From Anaerolineaceae bacterium UBA5404 (lineage in GTDB: Bacteria; Chloroflexota; Anaerolineae; Anaerolineales; Anaerolineaceae): a DNA stretch of 64,000 nucleotides. The notes under the pieces are model-generated. The model made no database searches. It saw only the letters and a program-made list of their open reading frames with translations, and had not been told where the DNA came from. The stretch spans positions 62,001 to 126,000 of the forward strand of contig DHNY01000002.1 in assembly GCA_002409625.1 (NCBI GenBank), written 5' to 3'. Of this stretch, positions 24,190 to 32,637 are shown piece by piece. How positions within the stretch are numbered: the stretch's first letter is position 1; each line of letters starts with the position of its first letter. Position numbers and translations under genes: made by a program.

Positions 24190-25971
24190 TTAGTCTTCTC
24201 TAAGGATTATCGGGAAGAACAGATCGCCGTCTATGGGTTGCGGGGTTGGCGTTGGGCTTGGGCTTGGTGTTGGACTTGGCGTTGGCGTCAGGCTTGGGGT
24301 TGGAGTCGGATTACCTTCGGCAACGGTGAAGTAAATTGCCGTGGGTATGCCCCATTTACCGGAAACGTCCTGTCCTTCCATAAAGAGCATATGTCTACCA
24401 GGGGTTAGCCCATTAATATCCAATGCGAGGGTGGCATCCACCTTTGGACCGGTAAAGTTGCGTTCAATGATTTTGGGGTTGGCGCCTTCAATCCAGCTGG
24501 GTATGTCAAAACTGTAGCGAATAGCTTTAATTTTTTGAGAAGGGACACCTCCCGCAAAACCACTATAAAGCGTATCGTCAATTTGCACGGAAAGGACCAT
24601 TGGCAGGGTTGGGTTTACCGGTCTGGTCGGTTTGGTAAGGAAGGTGACTTCGGGACCATAGGTGTCCATGTAAGGTCGGCGGGCGAGTTTGATGCCACGC
24701 AAGAGGGCGGGTTTGTTGTCAGGCCAGATGTTGCTCTCGAAAGCGGAGCAACCTTCATGGAACGCGTTGCCCATTTCGAAACAAAAGGCAGGCACACCCA
24801 GTTCGCCATAAGCAAAGTCATCCGTGGAGCCATCTGTGGGATAGAGCTCGGTGGATTTTTTGGGGTCGTATTTGTTGTAATAAGCGAATTTGTAAGCCAA
24901 GTGCTTGAGTTGGTCATGGTTAGGGGCATTGTTATTAGTATAGCCCCAAGGGAAAAGGACCAATTCGGAGTAGCTGTGCAGGTCGAGGAACATGCCGGTG
25001 GCGGTTTCAGGCGCGGGGTCCAAGGGATTGGGTCCGCGCTGGTCTTCAAAAATGCCACGCACGTAAGTGGTGATGGCAACCGTTTCGGGTTCGGAACCAG
25101 CTGAAGTGCCGGGATAAGTTAAGTTACATTGGTCGTTTGACCCGGACCAAACAAAGGGGTAGTTGCGGTTGAGGTCCACGCCGGTTTGTCCATAACCTCC
25201 GGTTTGACCGGGGCAGTGGTTGGCGTTCATGTTTTTACGTTGAGAATAGGTGTGGTTCTCTTCGTCTTTGGCACGTCCATCTGGGTTGGTGACAAAAACC
25301 AAATGCACACGGGTGTAATCTAACATCCAGGTGATATCCGGGTCGGAGCCATAGTTTGCCAAAAGATGTTCGGCGAGGCGCAGGTTGGCTTCGGGTGGAG
25401 TCCATTCCCGAGCGTGAATGTTGCTCATGTAAAAAGCATCCGATTTCGGGGTTTCAGGATTGCTTTTATTGGTAATCAGGAAGACCTCAATATCATAGCC
25501 TTCTGTACCGCCAGAGTTTACCTTTTTCCAGCTGTCGCCAATATCGATGATTTCAACCAGGTTAGGGTACTGTGTGGCGAGCTCAGCGGCACGGGCGTAG
25601 ATTTCGGTGATCGTGCGGTAGCAAGGATAACCAGGAATACCACTGACTTGGTTGGGTAAGGCTTTGACTTCGCGGTTGATTTCAATCGTGTAAGGATAGT
25701 CCACTGTCCAGTCGTAGCCATCTTTTGCTAAGGCTTCGCGCGCGAATGAATCACTGAAAATCTTGACCGTTTGGGTGTCATGATCGACTTCAACAACGTC
25801 ATAATGGTCAGCCAGGAACTTGAGGCTATCGCGGTCCTCAAATGGAACAATGAGCACCTGGCGGTCGGGCAAGGGATTGTTAGCGGTGGCGGATTGAGAA
25901 CTTGCCAACATGCCAAAGATCATGGCAACGGCGATCAAGATGAATAGAAAACGCGTAGGTTTTTTTGACAT
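24190..25971 (-). CDS. Secreted M14 zinc carboxypeptidase with Pro/Thr linker and C-terminal tail motif
   Basis: This 593-aa protein has a signal peptide (residues 1-30, hydrophobic core FLFILIAVAMIFGML) and a propeptide-like region to about residue 110. The M14 metallocarboxypeptidase domain follows: zinc ligands His186 and Glu189 in NIHAREW, NPDGR for the carboxylate-binding Arg, DLNRNYPF, a third ligand in LDLHSYSELVLFPWG, and the catalytic Glu in FCFEMGNAFHE. A beta-sandwich domain (about 440-550) precedes a low-complexity TPTPSPTPSPSPTP linker and the tail DLFFPIILRED. The short aromatic-Pro-hydrophobic ending resembles tails seen on exported Chloroflexota proteins and may be a sorting or anchoring signal. 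It likely scavenges peptides outside the cell. AAGGAG precedes the ATG. Confidence 0.9.
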   Translation of the reverse strand: MSKKPTRFLFILIAVAMIFGMLASSQSATANNPLPDRQVLIVPFEDRDSLKFLADHYDVVEVDHDTQTVKIFSDSFAREALAKDGYDWTVDYPYTIEINREVKALPNQVSGIPGYPCYRTITEIYARAAELATQYPNLVEIIDIGDSWKKVNSGGTEGYDIEVFLITNKSNPETPKSDAFYMSNIHAREWTPPEANLRLAEHLLANYGSDPDITWMLDYTRVHLVFVTNPDGRAKDEENHTYSQRKNMNANHCPGQTGGYGQTGVDLNRNYPFVWSGSNDQCNLTYPGTSAGSEPETVAITTYVRGIFEDQRGPNPLDPAPETATGMFLDLHSYSELVLFPWGYTNNNAPNHDQLKHLAYKFAYYNKYDPKKSTELYPTDGSTDDFAYGELGVPAFCFEMGNAFHEGCSAFESNIWPDNKPALLRGIKLARRPYMDTYGPEVTFLTKPTRPVNPTLPMVLSVQIDDTLYSGFAGGVPSQKIKAIRYSFDIPSWIEGANPKIIERNFTGPKVDATLALDINGLTPGRHMLFMEGQDVSGKWGIPTAIYFTVAEGNPTPTPSLTPTPSPTPSPSPTPTPQPIDGDLFFPIILRED

Positions 25972-26357
25972 AAGTCTCCTTGGATTTATACGGTTTTTAA
26001 GAACACAAACGAGGGCTGTTTTGGAAGCACACCCACGAAGAGAAATTCTATCTTAAATCCAGCATAATGGGGTAAAGTCTGGCATGCGCGCTTCGAATAG
26101 AAGCACACAGCTAATTAAAAAATGTGTTTACTCAAAGCAAATAGCAAGAAAATAGCCATTTTTCATCAAAAAAGACACAAATCGTAGAGTAAGCGTAGGT
26201 TTGGCGTCAAGTAGAATGGGCTGTGAGCATGTATTATAGAGGTGAAAGAACGATTTCTCTTCTTCTCCTCCTTAATACTAAAGTGCTGCGGTCGGCGTCT
26301 GCGGCACTTAGTGTTTTAAGGGACAAAGGGTTCGGTAGCCATTAATCACTTTTTGAC
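25972..26357. other. Gene-free stretch with one hairpin
   Basis: No gene is supported in this 386-nt interval between comEC and the M14 peptidase. It contains a 9-bp hairpin (AAGTGCTGC at 26281-26289 with GCGGCACTT at 26301-26309, one G-U pair) without a clear T run on either side. An isolated AAGGAGGAG on the minus strand near 26265 has no start codon at a proper distance. Confidence 0.5.
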
Positions 26358-28700
26358 TTATCGCTTACTCAACCAAAGCTGTTTGCCATCACTGCTGATT
26401 TGCAACCAATCATGCTCTAAAACCGACACAAATTCAGCCGGGCAATCCTCCAGGTTGGCGGGCTTGCCAAGCGTGGTTGCCAACATCACCTGCGCACATT
26501 GGCTGGCATGTTTTGCTTCGCCAATCCAAACCGAAAGGTCCTCCGTCTGCCCAAAATGTGTGGCAGGCGCGTAGCTGATGTGAGCAATGAAACCCTCATC
26601 TTCAACGCTAAGCCCTTGCAAGCCGATATCATTAAGCACAAAAGAGATTTCGCCAGAGTCCCAGCTGAGTAAGTCATCCTGGTTGAGTTGCCTTTGAGGG
26701 ATTATCTTGGTTTCAAAAACGCTATAAAGCGATTGAGCTGAGCGCGAACTTTCGGGGTCACAAGCCCACAAAACCTCGGCGATGTTCACTTGATGTGCCA
26801 GGCTATGAAACCCGTTCAGATCTGCTTTTTTGCAAGCCGGTATGAGTAAATAGGCGATTTCTTGGTTGAACGGTGGCAAGGCTTTTGAAACTTGCTCGGT
26901 CAGGCTTTGCGCGTCGCTGCCACCACCACTTAGGACATAATCACCCCTGGGTATCCGAATCAAGACAACAGGCGTTTCGTTTTTGCCCAGCACGCGCAAG
27001 CTCAATTTGCCATCTGGTTTCGCAGAAAGATGCGTTGCAAAAACAATGCAGAGACTTGCCATCCCTAAAAGTGCAAAGGCAGGTTGCCAAAAGGCGGTGT
27101 TGTTTGATTTGAGGCGTGGACGGAAAACTACAAAATACAACAAAACGTAATAAACTGCCAGCCATATAGCGCTAAACTCTGGAAGCTGCCAGGTTTTGGG
27201 TGCCAAACCAGCCAAAAATTGCACCACCATGTTGGTGTATGCCACAAACGGCCAGCTAAGCCAGGATAAGAATTGACCCAAGGCGACAGAAAACAATCCG
27301 CCAATTAAGGCAATCAAGCCCAAAATCATAACCAAAGGTTGCACCGGTAAAATAAGCGGGTTGGCAAGCAGAAACAACCAGGAGATCTGCCTGAAATGAT
27401 AAATGATGAGTGGCAGAACCAAAACCTGAGCAATCAAAGTGATGAGGAAATATTCGCTCAGGATTGCGGCAATGCTTCGCGCTCTTTCTTCGCTAATGTG
27501 GCTTTGCAGTTTATCTTCCACCCAGGCTTGCAAAGGTGTGGCGAACAAAGAAAGCGCCAGGGTTGCCATCACCGAAAACTGAAAGCCGATATCCCAAGGC
27601 AGATGTGGGTCGATAAGCACCATCAAAAAAACGCTTAAGCCCAGGCTGTTGAGCAGATTGCCCCGCCGGGCTATGCTGCTGCCAAAGATGGCAAATGCAC
27701 TCATCACAAAGGCGCGGGTAACCGCAGCATTGCCTCCCACAAAGATGGTATAAAGTAGCAGCACCGTAATGGCAACAATGCTACCCCGCATTCGTCCCAT
27801 GCGCCGCCTAAGCAGCATACTGACCACACCAGCCAGGACGGCCATGTTGAAACCGGATATAGCAATAATGTGTGATGTGCCGGTTCGGGCGTAACTCTCG
27901 GATAATTCCTTTGAGAGCCCGCTTTCATCGCCCAGCAAAATGCCCCTCAGCAAAGCGCTTTCCGGGTTAGGGAAGTTGTTTTGCAAGACTTGTGCGCTGC
28001 GAGCCCGCAATTTGTACAGGCCATGCAAAAGCCAATTGCCATTAGCCCTGCTCAGCAAGCGAACTGAGCCAAACTGGTTCATGGCATACACCCCTTTGTG
28101 AAAAAGATATTCGCGATAGGAAAAGGAGCTGCCCTCTGGCGGTTGGGTAAGCTCGCCATAAACGCTGATGCGGTCTCCGTAGGCGTAGTCACTTCCGATG
28201 GGTACTTGAACCAATAAATACCCGCGTAAAGATTGTGCGCTTTGATCCAATTGCAAGGCATTGATGGATTCGACACGCAACGTAAGATCAATCGCATTGC
28301 GGTTTTGACGTGGCGGTTTGATGACCATGCCGGTGAGGTTGACCGTGCCTTTGTCGTTGTAGTAATTGATGTATTGGGCTGTGTTTTTGGGCAGGCTTAA
28401 GCTGTAAAGCATCGCGCTGAGGCAAACCGTTGCGAGAACCAGAAAGATGGACAGTTTTCGGCGACTTTTTTGAAGCGTTTGGTGGATGAGATCGGCGATG
28501 AAACCCAACAAACTGATAGCTGCGCCAATCAACCAAACTTGATAGCCGGGTTTGAAGCTTTGTGCCAAAAAAGGCCCGGCAACTGCAGCCACGCCTAACC
28601 AAAAGAAAGGCATAAAAGCCGGTAAACGGAGTTGTTTTGAGAGCGGTTTTTCAGCTTTGACGCTTGCCTGTGGGTTTGGTTTGGGTGCGGTCTGAGCCAT
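26358..28700 (-). CDS. comEC: ComEC/Rec2-family DNA channel protein
   Basis: This 780-aa protein is the polytopic membrane channel that takes up single-stranded transforming DNA. It has N-terminal membrane helices (about residues 28-105), an OB-like soluble segment (115-220), and the competence domain with the signature HIIAISGFN at residues 277-285, followed by about nine further helices to residue 590. The C-terminal 180 residues align in order with the usual metallo-beta-lactamase domain. However, the expected HxHxDH ligand motif is replaced by LLIPACKKADLNGF, so that domain looks inactive. It follows pncC by 20 nt. No other competence genes are in the window. Confidence 0.88.
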   Translation of the reverse strand: MAQTAPKPNPQASVKAEKPLSKQLRLPAFMPFFWLGVAAVAGPFLAQSFKPGYQVWLIGAAISLLGFIADLIHQTLQKSRRKLSIFLVLATVCLSAMLYSLSLPKNTAQYINYYNDKGTVNLTGMVIKPPRQNRNAIDLTLRVESINALQLDQSAQSLRGYLLVQVPIGSDYAYGDRISVYGELTQPPEGSSFSYREYLFHKGVYAMNQFGSVRLLSRANGNWLLHGLYKLRARSAQVLQNNFPNPESALLRGILLGDESGLSKELSESYARTGTSHIIAISGFNMAVLAGVVSMLLRRRMGRMRGSIVAITVLLLYTIFVGGNAAVTRAFVMSAFAIFGSSIARRGNLLNSLGLSVFLMVLIDPHLPWDIGFQFSVMATLALSLFATPLQAWVEDKLQSHISEERARSIAAILSEYFLITLIAQVLVLPLIIYHFRQISWLFLLANPLILPVQPLVMILGLIALIGGLFSVALGQFLSWLSWPFVAYTNMVVQFLAGLAPKTWQLPEFSAIWLAVYYVLLYFVVFRPRLKSNNTAFWQPAFALLGMASLCIVFATHLSAKPDGKLSLRVLGKNETPVVLIRIPRGDYVLSGGGSDAQSLTEQVSKALPPFNQEIAYLLIPACKKADLNGFHSLAHQVNIAEVLWACDPESSRSAQSLYSVFETKIIPQRQLNQDDLLSWDSGEISFVLNDIGLQGLSVEDEGFIAHISYAPATHFGQTEDLSVWIGEAKHASQCAQVMLATTLGKPANLEDCPAEFVSVLEHDWLQISSDGKQLWLSKR

Positions 28701-28720
28701 GCTATTGCGCGCGACAGGGT

Positions 28721-29239
28721 CTAAGGTGAGGTGGTTTCAAGCTTCTCATCAAGAGGATAAAAGCTTTGCAGAAAAACCTGTAGATTTTGCAAGGTATGAT
28801 GTGCCATTTGTGCCTTTATGGCGAGCCGATCACCCTCAAAACATGCCGTAGCAGCCCTGGTGTTTTTGCCATCGCTGATTGCCAGCCAGGTTGTGCCAAC
28901 TGGTTTTTGTGCTGTGCCTCCGCTTGGTCCGGTGATACCACAAAGCGCGATACCGATATTGGATTTAAAAAGCAGGCGAACGCTTTGTGCCATTTCGATG
29001 ACCGTGGCTTCGCTCACTGCGCCATGTGTTTCGATAGTTTTGGGGTCTATCTTTAGGATATCTTCCAAAGAGGGATAGGAATATGCGACAATCGAGCCCA
29101 TAAACATGGCTGAAGCGCCAGGCTGGTTGGTAATCATGTCTGCAATCATCCCACCCGTGCTTGTTTCGGCAATGGCGATGGTTTTTCCCCTGTCTCGCAA
29201 TGACTGTGTGATGCTTTTAGCTAAATCCTTATGGCTCAT
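28721..29239 (-). CDS. pncC: Nicotinamide-nucleotide amidase (CinA C-terminal domain)
   Basis: This 172-aa protein is a stand-alone CinA C-terminal domain, which deamidates NMN in the pyridine-nucleotide cycle. The active-site start AETSTGGMIADMIT (about residues 23-36), the segment THGAVSEATVIEMA and the signature GITGPSGGTAQKPVGTTW are complete. It lacks the N-terminal CinA domain. Its place directly before comEC recalls the frequent linkage of cinA with competence genes. A TAGAAT box lies 10 nt before the ATG and there is no ribosome-binding site, so the transcript may be nearly leaderless. Confidence 0.92.
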   Translation of the reverse strand: MSHKDLAKSITQSLRDRGKTIAIAETSTGGMIADMITNQPGASAMFMGSIVAYSYPSLEDILKIDPKTIETHGAVSEATVIEMAQSVRLLFKSNIGIALCGITGPSGGTAQKPVGTTWLAISDGKNTRAATACFEGDRLAIKAQMAHHTLQNLQVFLQSFYPLDEKLETTSP

Positions 29240-29249
29240 CGGTGCTTTT

Positions 29250-29255
29250 ATTCTA
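29250..29255 (-). promoter_or_regulatory. -10 box close to the pncC start
   Basis: TAGAAT on the minus strand ends 10 nt before the ATG at 29239. No -35 or Shine-Dalgarno is clear. Confidence 0.35.
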
Positions 29256-29268
29256 GCCTAAAAGATGT

Positions 29269-30480
29269 TTAGTGTGCGCTGTTTTGGGTTCTTTGGTTTC
29301 GCTTCCCAAACACCGCTGGCAAGAAAGGGAGAACCAGGATGCAAACCGCGGCGAAGGCAATGAAAGTCCATTGGAAGCCCGCAAGATCCGAAAGCTTCCC
29401 ACCCATTGCCAGCCCGATGCCTTGACCCACATTGGTAAACGCCATCAAAATCGCGAACATCGAAGCCGCAATGCGCGTATCGGTTACCCCCATGCATAGC
29501 GCAAAGGTAATTGTTTGGGCTGTGCCATAGGCAACACCATAAAGCACCACCAAAGCCACCGCGAGATTTAATCCCAGTTGCGTGCTCGTTAATGTCGCCA
29601 CCAAAACCAAACTTATGGCAACCATCGCCAACATGATATAAGTGGCGATGCGATCACCCACCTTTTTTATTAACCCAGAGCCAATGAAAGATCCAATCAC
29701 TATACCTATTCCCCACAATGAAGTAATCATGCCCGCCTGGGTAAGCGAGATTTTAAAGGTTTCCACTAAGAAGGGATTAACCAATTGATTTGCACCAACA
29801 ATGACCAAAAAGACCAATAATCCGGCTATGCCAACCGCATTAACCTGCCAACGTTTAAAGGCTTTGAAGGCTGACCAATCGAATCGGGCTTCCGTATCCT
29901 TTTCAGGCTCTTTGACGCCAAACAGAAAGAGTGCCGGCAACAGCGTGAGCGCAGCCAGCGACCAAAACACGGCTTGCCAGGACACTTTATCGGCTAAGAT
30001 ACCCACAGCCGAAGCGGCAACTACCGTACCCACAGCGCGACCGCCAACCATCCAAGCCTGAATACGACCATGCTCTTCTTCTGGCGCGGTGTCCAGTGCC
30101 AGCCCGTCGGTGCAGGTGTCATAAAGCGCCATACCCAATTGCAGGAAAAAGGCCATCGCCACAAATCCCCAATAGTACTGTTTAGGGTTGACGAAGGGCA
30201 CAAAAATCAGTAAAAGGAATTGCACCGCCAGCCCAATGTAAATGTAAGGAATGCGGTGTCCTTTGCCAAACAAGTTGACCTTGTCACTGAGCATGCCCAA
30301 AAAGATTTTGATGACGAAGGGAATCAGTGCAATTGCGCCAAAAATGCCAATGTCGGTCAGGGTTAGCCCTCGCGATTGAAGGTATAAAGCATTTAGCGAG
30401 GCGAAATAGCCCAAAATGGTGCCTTGGGTGAAATAAAGTGAGCCGAACATGAGATAACGCAGGGTTTTATTCTGTGGCAT
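29269..30480 (-). CDS. MFS transporter (AmpG/PUCC-like)
   Basis: This 403-aa membrane protein has 12 predicted helices. The opening LRYLMFGSLYFTQGTILGYF and the loop LGMLSDKVNLFGKGHRIPYI between helices 2 and 3 fit the AmpG/PucC/folate-biopterin branch of the MFS. The fourth helix region carries YDTCTDGLALD, also frequent in that branch. The substrate is unknown. It precedes pncC and comEC on the minus strand and could share transcription with them, although pncC may have its own promoter. Confidence 0.82.
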   Translation of the reverse strand: MPQNKTLRYLMFGSLYFTQGTILGYFASLNALYLQSRGLTLTDIGIFGAIALIPFVIKIFLGMLSDKVNLFGKGHRIPYIYIGLAVQFLLLIFVPFVNPKQYYWGFVAMAFFLQLGMALYDTCTDGLALDTAPEEEHGRIQAWMVGGRAVGTVVAASAVGILADKVSWQAVFWSLAALTLLPALFLFGVKEPEKDTEARFDWSAFKAFKRWQVNAVGIAGLLVFLVIVGANQLVNPFLVETFKISLTQAGMITSLWGIGIVIGSFIGSGLIKKVGDRIATYIMLAMVAISLVLVATLTSTQLGLNLAVALVVLYGVAYGTAQTITFALCMGVTDTRIAASMFAILMAFTNVGQGIGLAMGGKLSDLAGFQWTFIAFAAVCILVLPFLPAVFGKRNQRTQNSAH

Positions 30481-30640
30481 AGTGCCTCCAAGGGTAATGA
30501 ATAATGGTTTGCTTAAGTATAGTCGACCCTTCTCTATTTAATAGCGGAATTCGTGCGTTTTGAGAGAAAGTCAAAGTTATGAGGTGATGAAAAGGCAATT
30601 GATAGACACCTTTATTAAGGAAATTAGGTGGCTTTTCCGT

Positions 30641-30646
30641 TACAAT
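30641..30646 (+). promoter_or_regulatory. -10 box 6 nt before the hutI start
   Basis: TACAAT at 30641-30646 would place the transcription start at or near the A of the ATG at 30653. No Shine-Dalgarno is present in between. Confidence 0.4.
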
Positions 30647-30652
30647 AGAGCC

Positions 30653-31909
30653 ATGAAACTCATATATAACAGCTCAGAACTTGTCACAACCCTTGGGGGA
30701 CCTCAACGAGGCCATCAGCTTGGTGCCTTGGAGATTATCCCCAATGGCGCCATCGCCATCCAGGGTGATCTCATCCTCGAAATTGGCACCTCCGACGCAC
30801 TGCTTGAAAAATATCCCAACGCGGAAAAGATTGACGCGAATCAAAAAGCGATTGTGCCCGGATTTGTTGACCCGCACACCCACCTGGTTTGGGCGGGCAA
30901 CCGTGCCAACGAATACGAAATGCGTCTGCAGGGCAAAAGCTACATGGAAATCATGGCTGCTGGCGGTGGTATTGCAGCAACCGTAAACGCTACGCGCAAA
31001 GCCAGCTTGGACGAACTCGTGGCACAAGCCATGGAGCGCGTCACCCGTGCTTTTTCTTACGGCACCACGACCATGGAAGCTAAATCGGGTTACGGGCTCG
31101 ACCTGGAGACCGAATTCCGCCAGCTTGAAGCCGTGTTGGAAATCAACAAAGCTGGACTGATTGAGCTCGTGCCAACCTATATGGGCGCGCATGCCATCCC
31201 GGCTGAGTTCAAAGGCGATACCCCTGGTTTCACCCGTTGGCTTTGTGAAGTCGCCCTGCCAGAAACCAAAAAATGGTGGCTTAGCCACGCGCCGGGTCAG
31301 GACTTGCCTTTCGTGGACGTATTTTGTGAGAAAGATGTCTTCGAAATTGAAGAAACCCGCGAGATTTTGCAGGCAGCCAAAGACCTTGGCTTCCCGCTCA
31401 AGCTCCACGCGGATGAATTTGAGAATCTAGGCGGTGCCAGCTTGGGTGCTGAGTTTGGTGCGGCATCGGTTGACCATCTGGTGAAAACCTCTTTGAAAGA
31501 TATCGAAAAAATGGCAGAAGGCGATACGGTTGCGGTTTCGCTGCCTGGCACGCCTTTTGGTTTGGCGCAAAGCGAATATACCCCCGCTCGCGAGATCATC
31601 GAAGCGAATGGCTACCTGGCGATTGCGACCGACCTCAATCCGGGCACAACCTGGAACGAATCGATGCAATTTATGCAAGCCTTGGCTACCCGGTATCTCA
31701 AGTTGACTCCCGGACAAGCGCTGGCAGCTGCCACCATCAACGCCGCTAAAGCCATTTTGCGTGATATGACCATCGGTTCCCTTGAAGCCGGCAAGCAAGC
31801 CGACCTCTTGATTCTCTCAGTGAATGACTATCGCAACCTGAGCTATCGCTACGGCACAAATATGGTCGCCAAAGTCATCAAAAAGGGACAGGTCTACCCG
31901 CAAGCCTAA
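30653..31909 (+). CDS. hutI: Imidazolonepropionase
   Basis: This 418-aa amidohydrolase hydrolyses 4-imidazolone-5-propanoate to N-formimino-glutamate in histidine breakdown. The metal-binding HxH is in VDPHTHLVWAG (about residues 72-82). The third histidine is in YMGAHAIPAEF, the Glu/His region in LKLHADEFENLGGASLGAE and the Asp in IATDLNPGTTWNESMQFM. All match the HutI family. The frame is open further upstream, but ATG 30653 gives the family length and sits right behind a -10 box. No hutH, hutU or formimidoylglutamate gene is adjacent; the HD hydrolase follows with a 1-nt overlap. Confidence 0.96.
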   Translation: MKLIYNSSELVTTLGGPQRGHQLGALEIIPNGAIAIQGDLILEIGTSDALLEKYPNAEKIDANQKAIVPGFVDPHTHLVWAGNRANEYEMRLQGKSYMEIMAAGGGIAATVNATRKASLDELVAQAMERVTRAFSYGTTTMEAKSGYGLDLETEFRQLEAVLEINKAGLIELVPTYMGAHAIPAEFKGDTPGFTRWLCEVALPETKKWWLSHAPGQDLPFVDVFCEKDVFEIEETREILQAAKDLGFPLKLHADEFENLGGASLGAEFGAASVDHLVKTSLKDIEKMAEGDTVAVSLPGTPFGLAQSEYTPAREIIEANGYLAIATDLNPGTTWNESMQFMQALATRYLKLTPGQALAAATINAAKAILRDMTIGSLEAGKQADLLILSVNDYRNLSYRYGTNMVAKVIKKGQVYPQA

Positions 31910-32562
31910 TGGCTGACTTTTACCCCAGCATTAAAGAAGCCCGCGCTTGGTATGCAAGCGCGGACTTAGCTCATGATTTTGAGCACGTTTTGCGCGTGCT
32001 CAAAATTGCCATGAAGATTGCCCAAGCGGAAGGCGCTGACCAAGACATTGTTCACGCAGCGGCGCTTTTGCATGACTCTCGTGGCGCGATGCCCAGCGTG
32101 GATGGTGGCGATCGCATGGGGCATCATCTCGCCTCGGCAGAATTCGCTGGTGAGGTGCTCAGCCAAGCGGGTTGGGAGCAAGCTGCCATTGAAAAGGTGC
32201 AACACTGCATTCGTGCGCATCGCTTTAGACATGATGGCGAACAGCCTGAGACGATAGAAGCCAAATGTGTTTTTGATGCCGATAAACTTGATGTTTTAGG
32301 GGCAATTGGTGCCGCGCGTACCATTATCTTTGGCAGCCACAAAGGGCAAAGTTTTTATTCGGAGCCATCCGCAAAGTTTTTAGAAACAGGCAAGACCGAA
32401 GAAGATGAGGCTTACAGCGCTTATCATGAATACCTCTATAAGCTAAGCAAAATAAAAGACCGCTTGTACACAGAAACAGGTAAAGCATTGGCGGTTGAGA
32501 GGGATGCGTTTTTGCATCAATATTTTGAGCGTTTGCGTGCCGAAAGCCGTGGCGAAGCCTGA
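31909..32562 (+). CDS. HD-domain phosphohydrolase
   Basis: This 217-aa soluble protein has an HD metal-dependent phosphohydrolase fold: HDFEHVLRVLKIAMKIA with the first His (residue 24), the HD pair in HAAALLHDSRGA (about residues 46-57), and later KVQHCIRAHRFR and FDADKLDVLGAIG with further ligands. It belongs to the uncharacterised YedJ-like HD proteins; the substrate is probably a nucleotide or other phosphoester. It is translationally coupled to hutI (TAATG), which could simply reflect an operon. Confidence 0.83.
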   Translation: MADFYPSIKEARAWYASADLAHDFEHVLRVLKIAMKIAQAEGADQDIVHAAALLHDSRGAMPSVDGGDRMGHHLASAEFAGEVLSQAGWEQAAIEKVQHCIRAHRFRHDGEQPETIEAKCVFDADKLDVLGAIGAARTIIFGSHKGQSFYSEPSAKFLETGKTEEDEAYSAYHEYLYKLSKIKDRLYTETGKALAVERDAFLHQYFERLRAESRGEA

Positions 32563-32564
32563 TC

Positions 32565-32613
32565 TTCCCCACAAATCACAAACTTATCCACAGTTTTTCA
32601 ACTTTTATCCACA
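32565..32613 (+). promoter_or_regulatory. Cluster of three DnaA boxes
   Basis: Two perfect DnaA boxes TTATCCACA lie at 32584-32592 and 32605-32613, with a degenerate TTCCCCACA at 32565-32573. All have the same orientation and the starts are spaced 19 and 21 nt. They fill the 75-nt gap between two convergent genes and are followed by an A+T-rich stretch. Confidence 0.7.
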
Positions 32614-32637
32614 ATTGCTTAAATATATGGGACTGAT

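Noticed and set aside
26281..26309. Terminator or small RNA in the comEC-M14 gap
   Set aside because: The hairpin is real, but no T run follows on either strand and no promoter could be tied to it.
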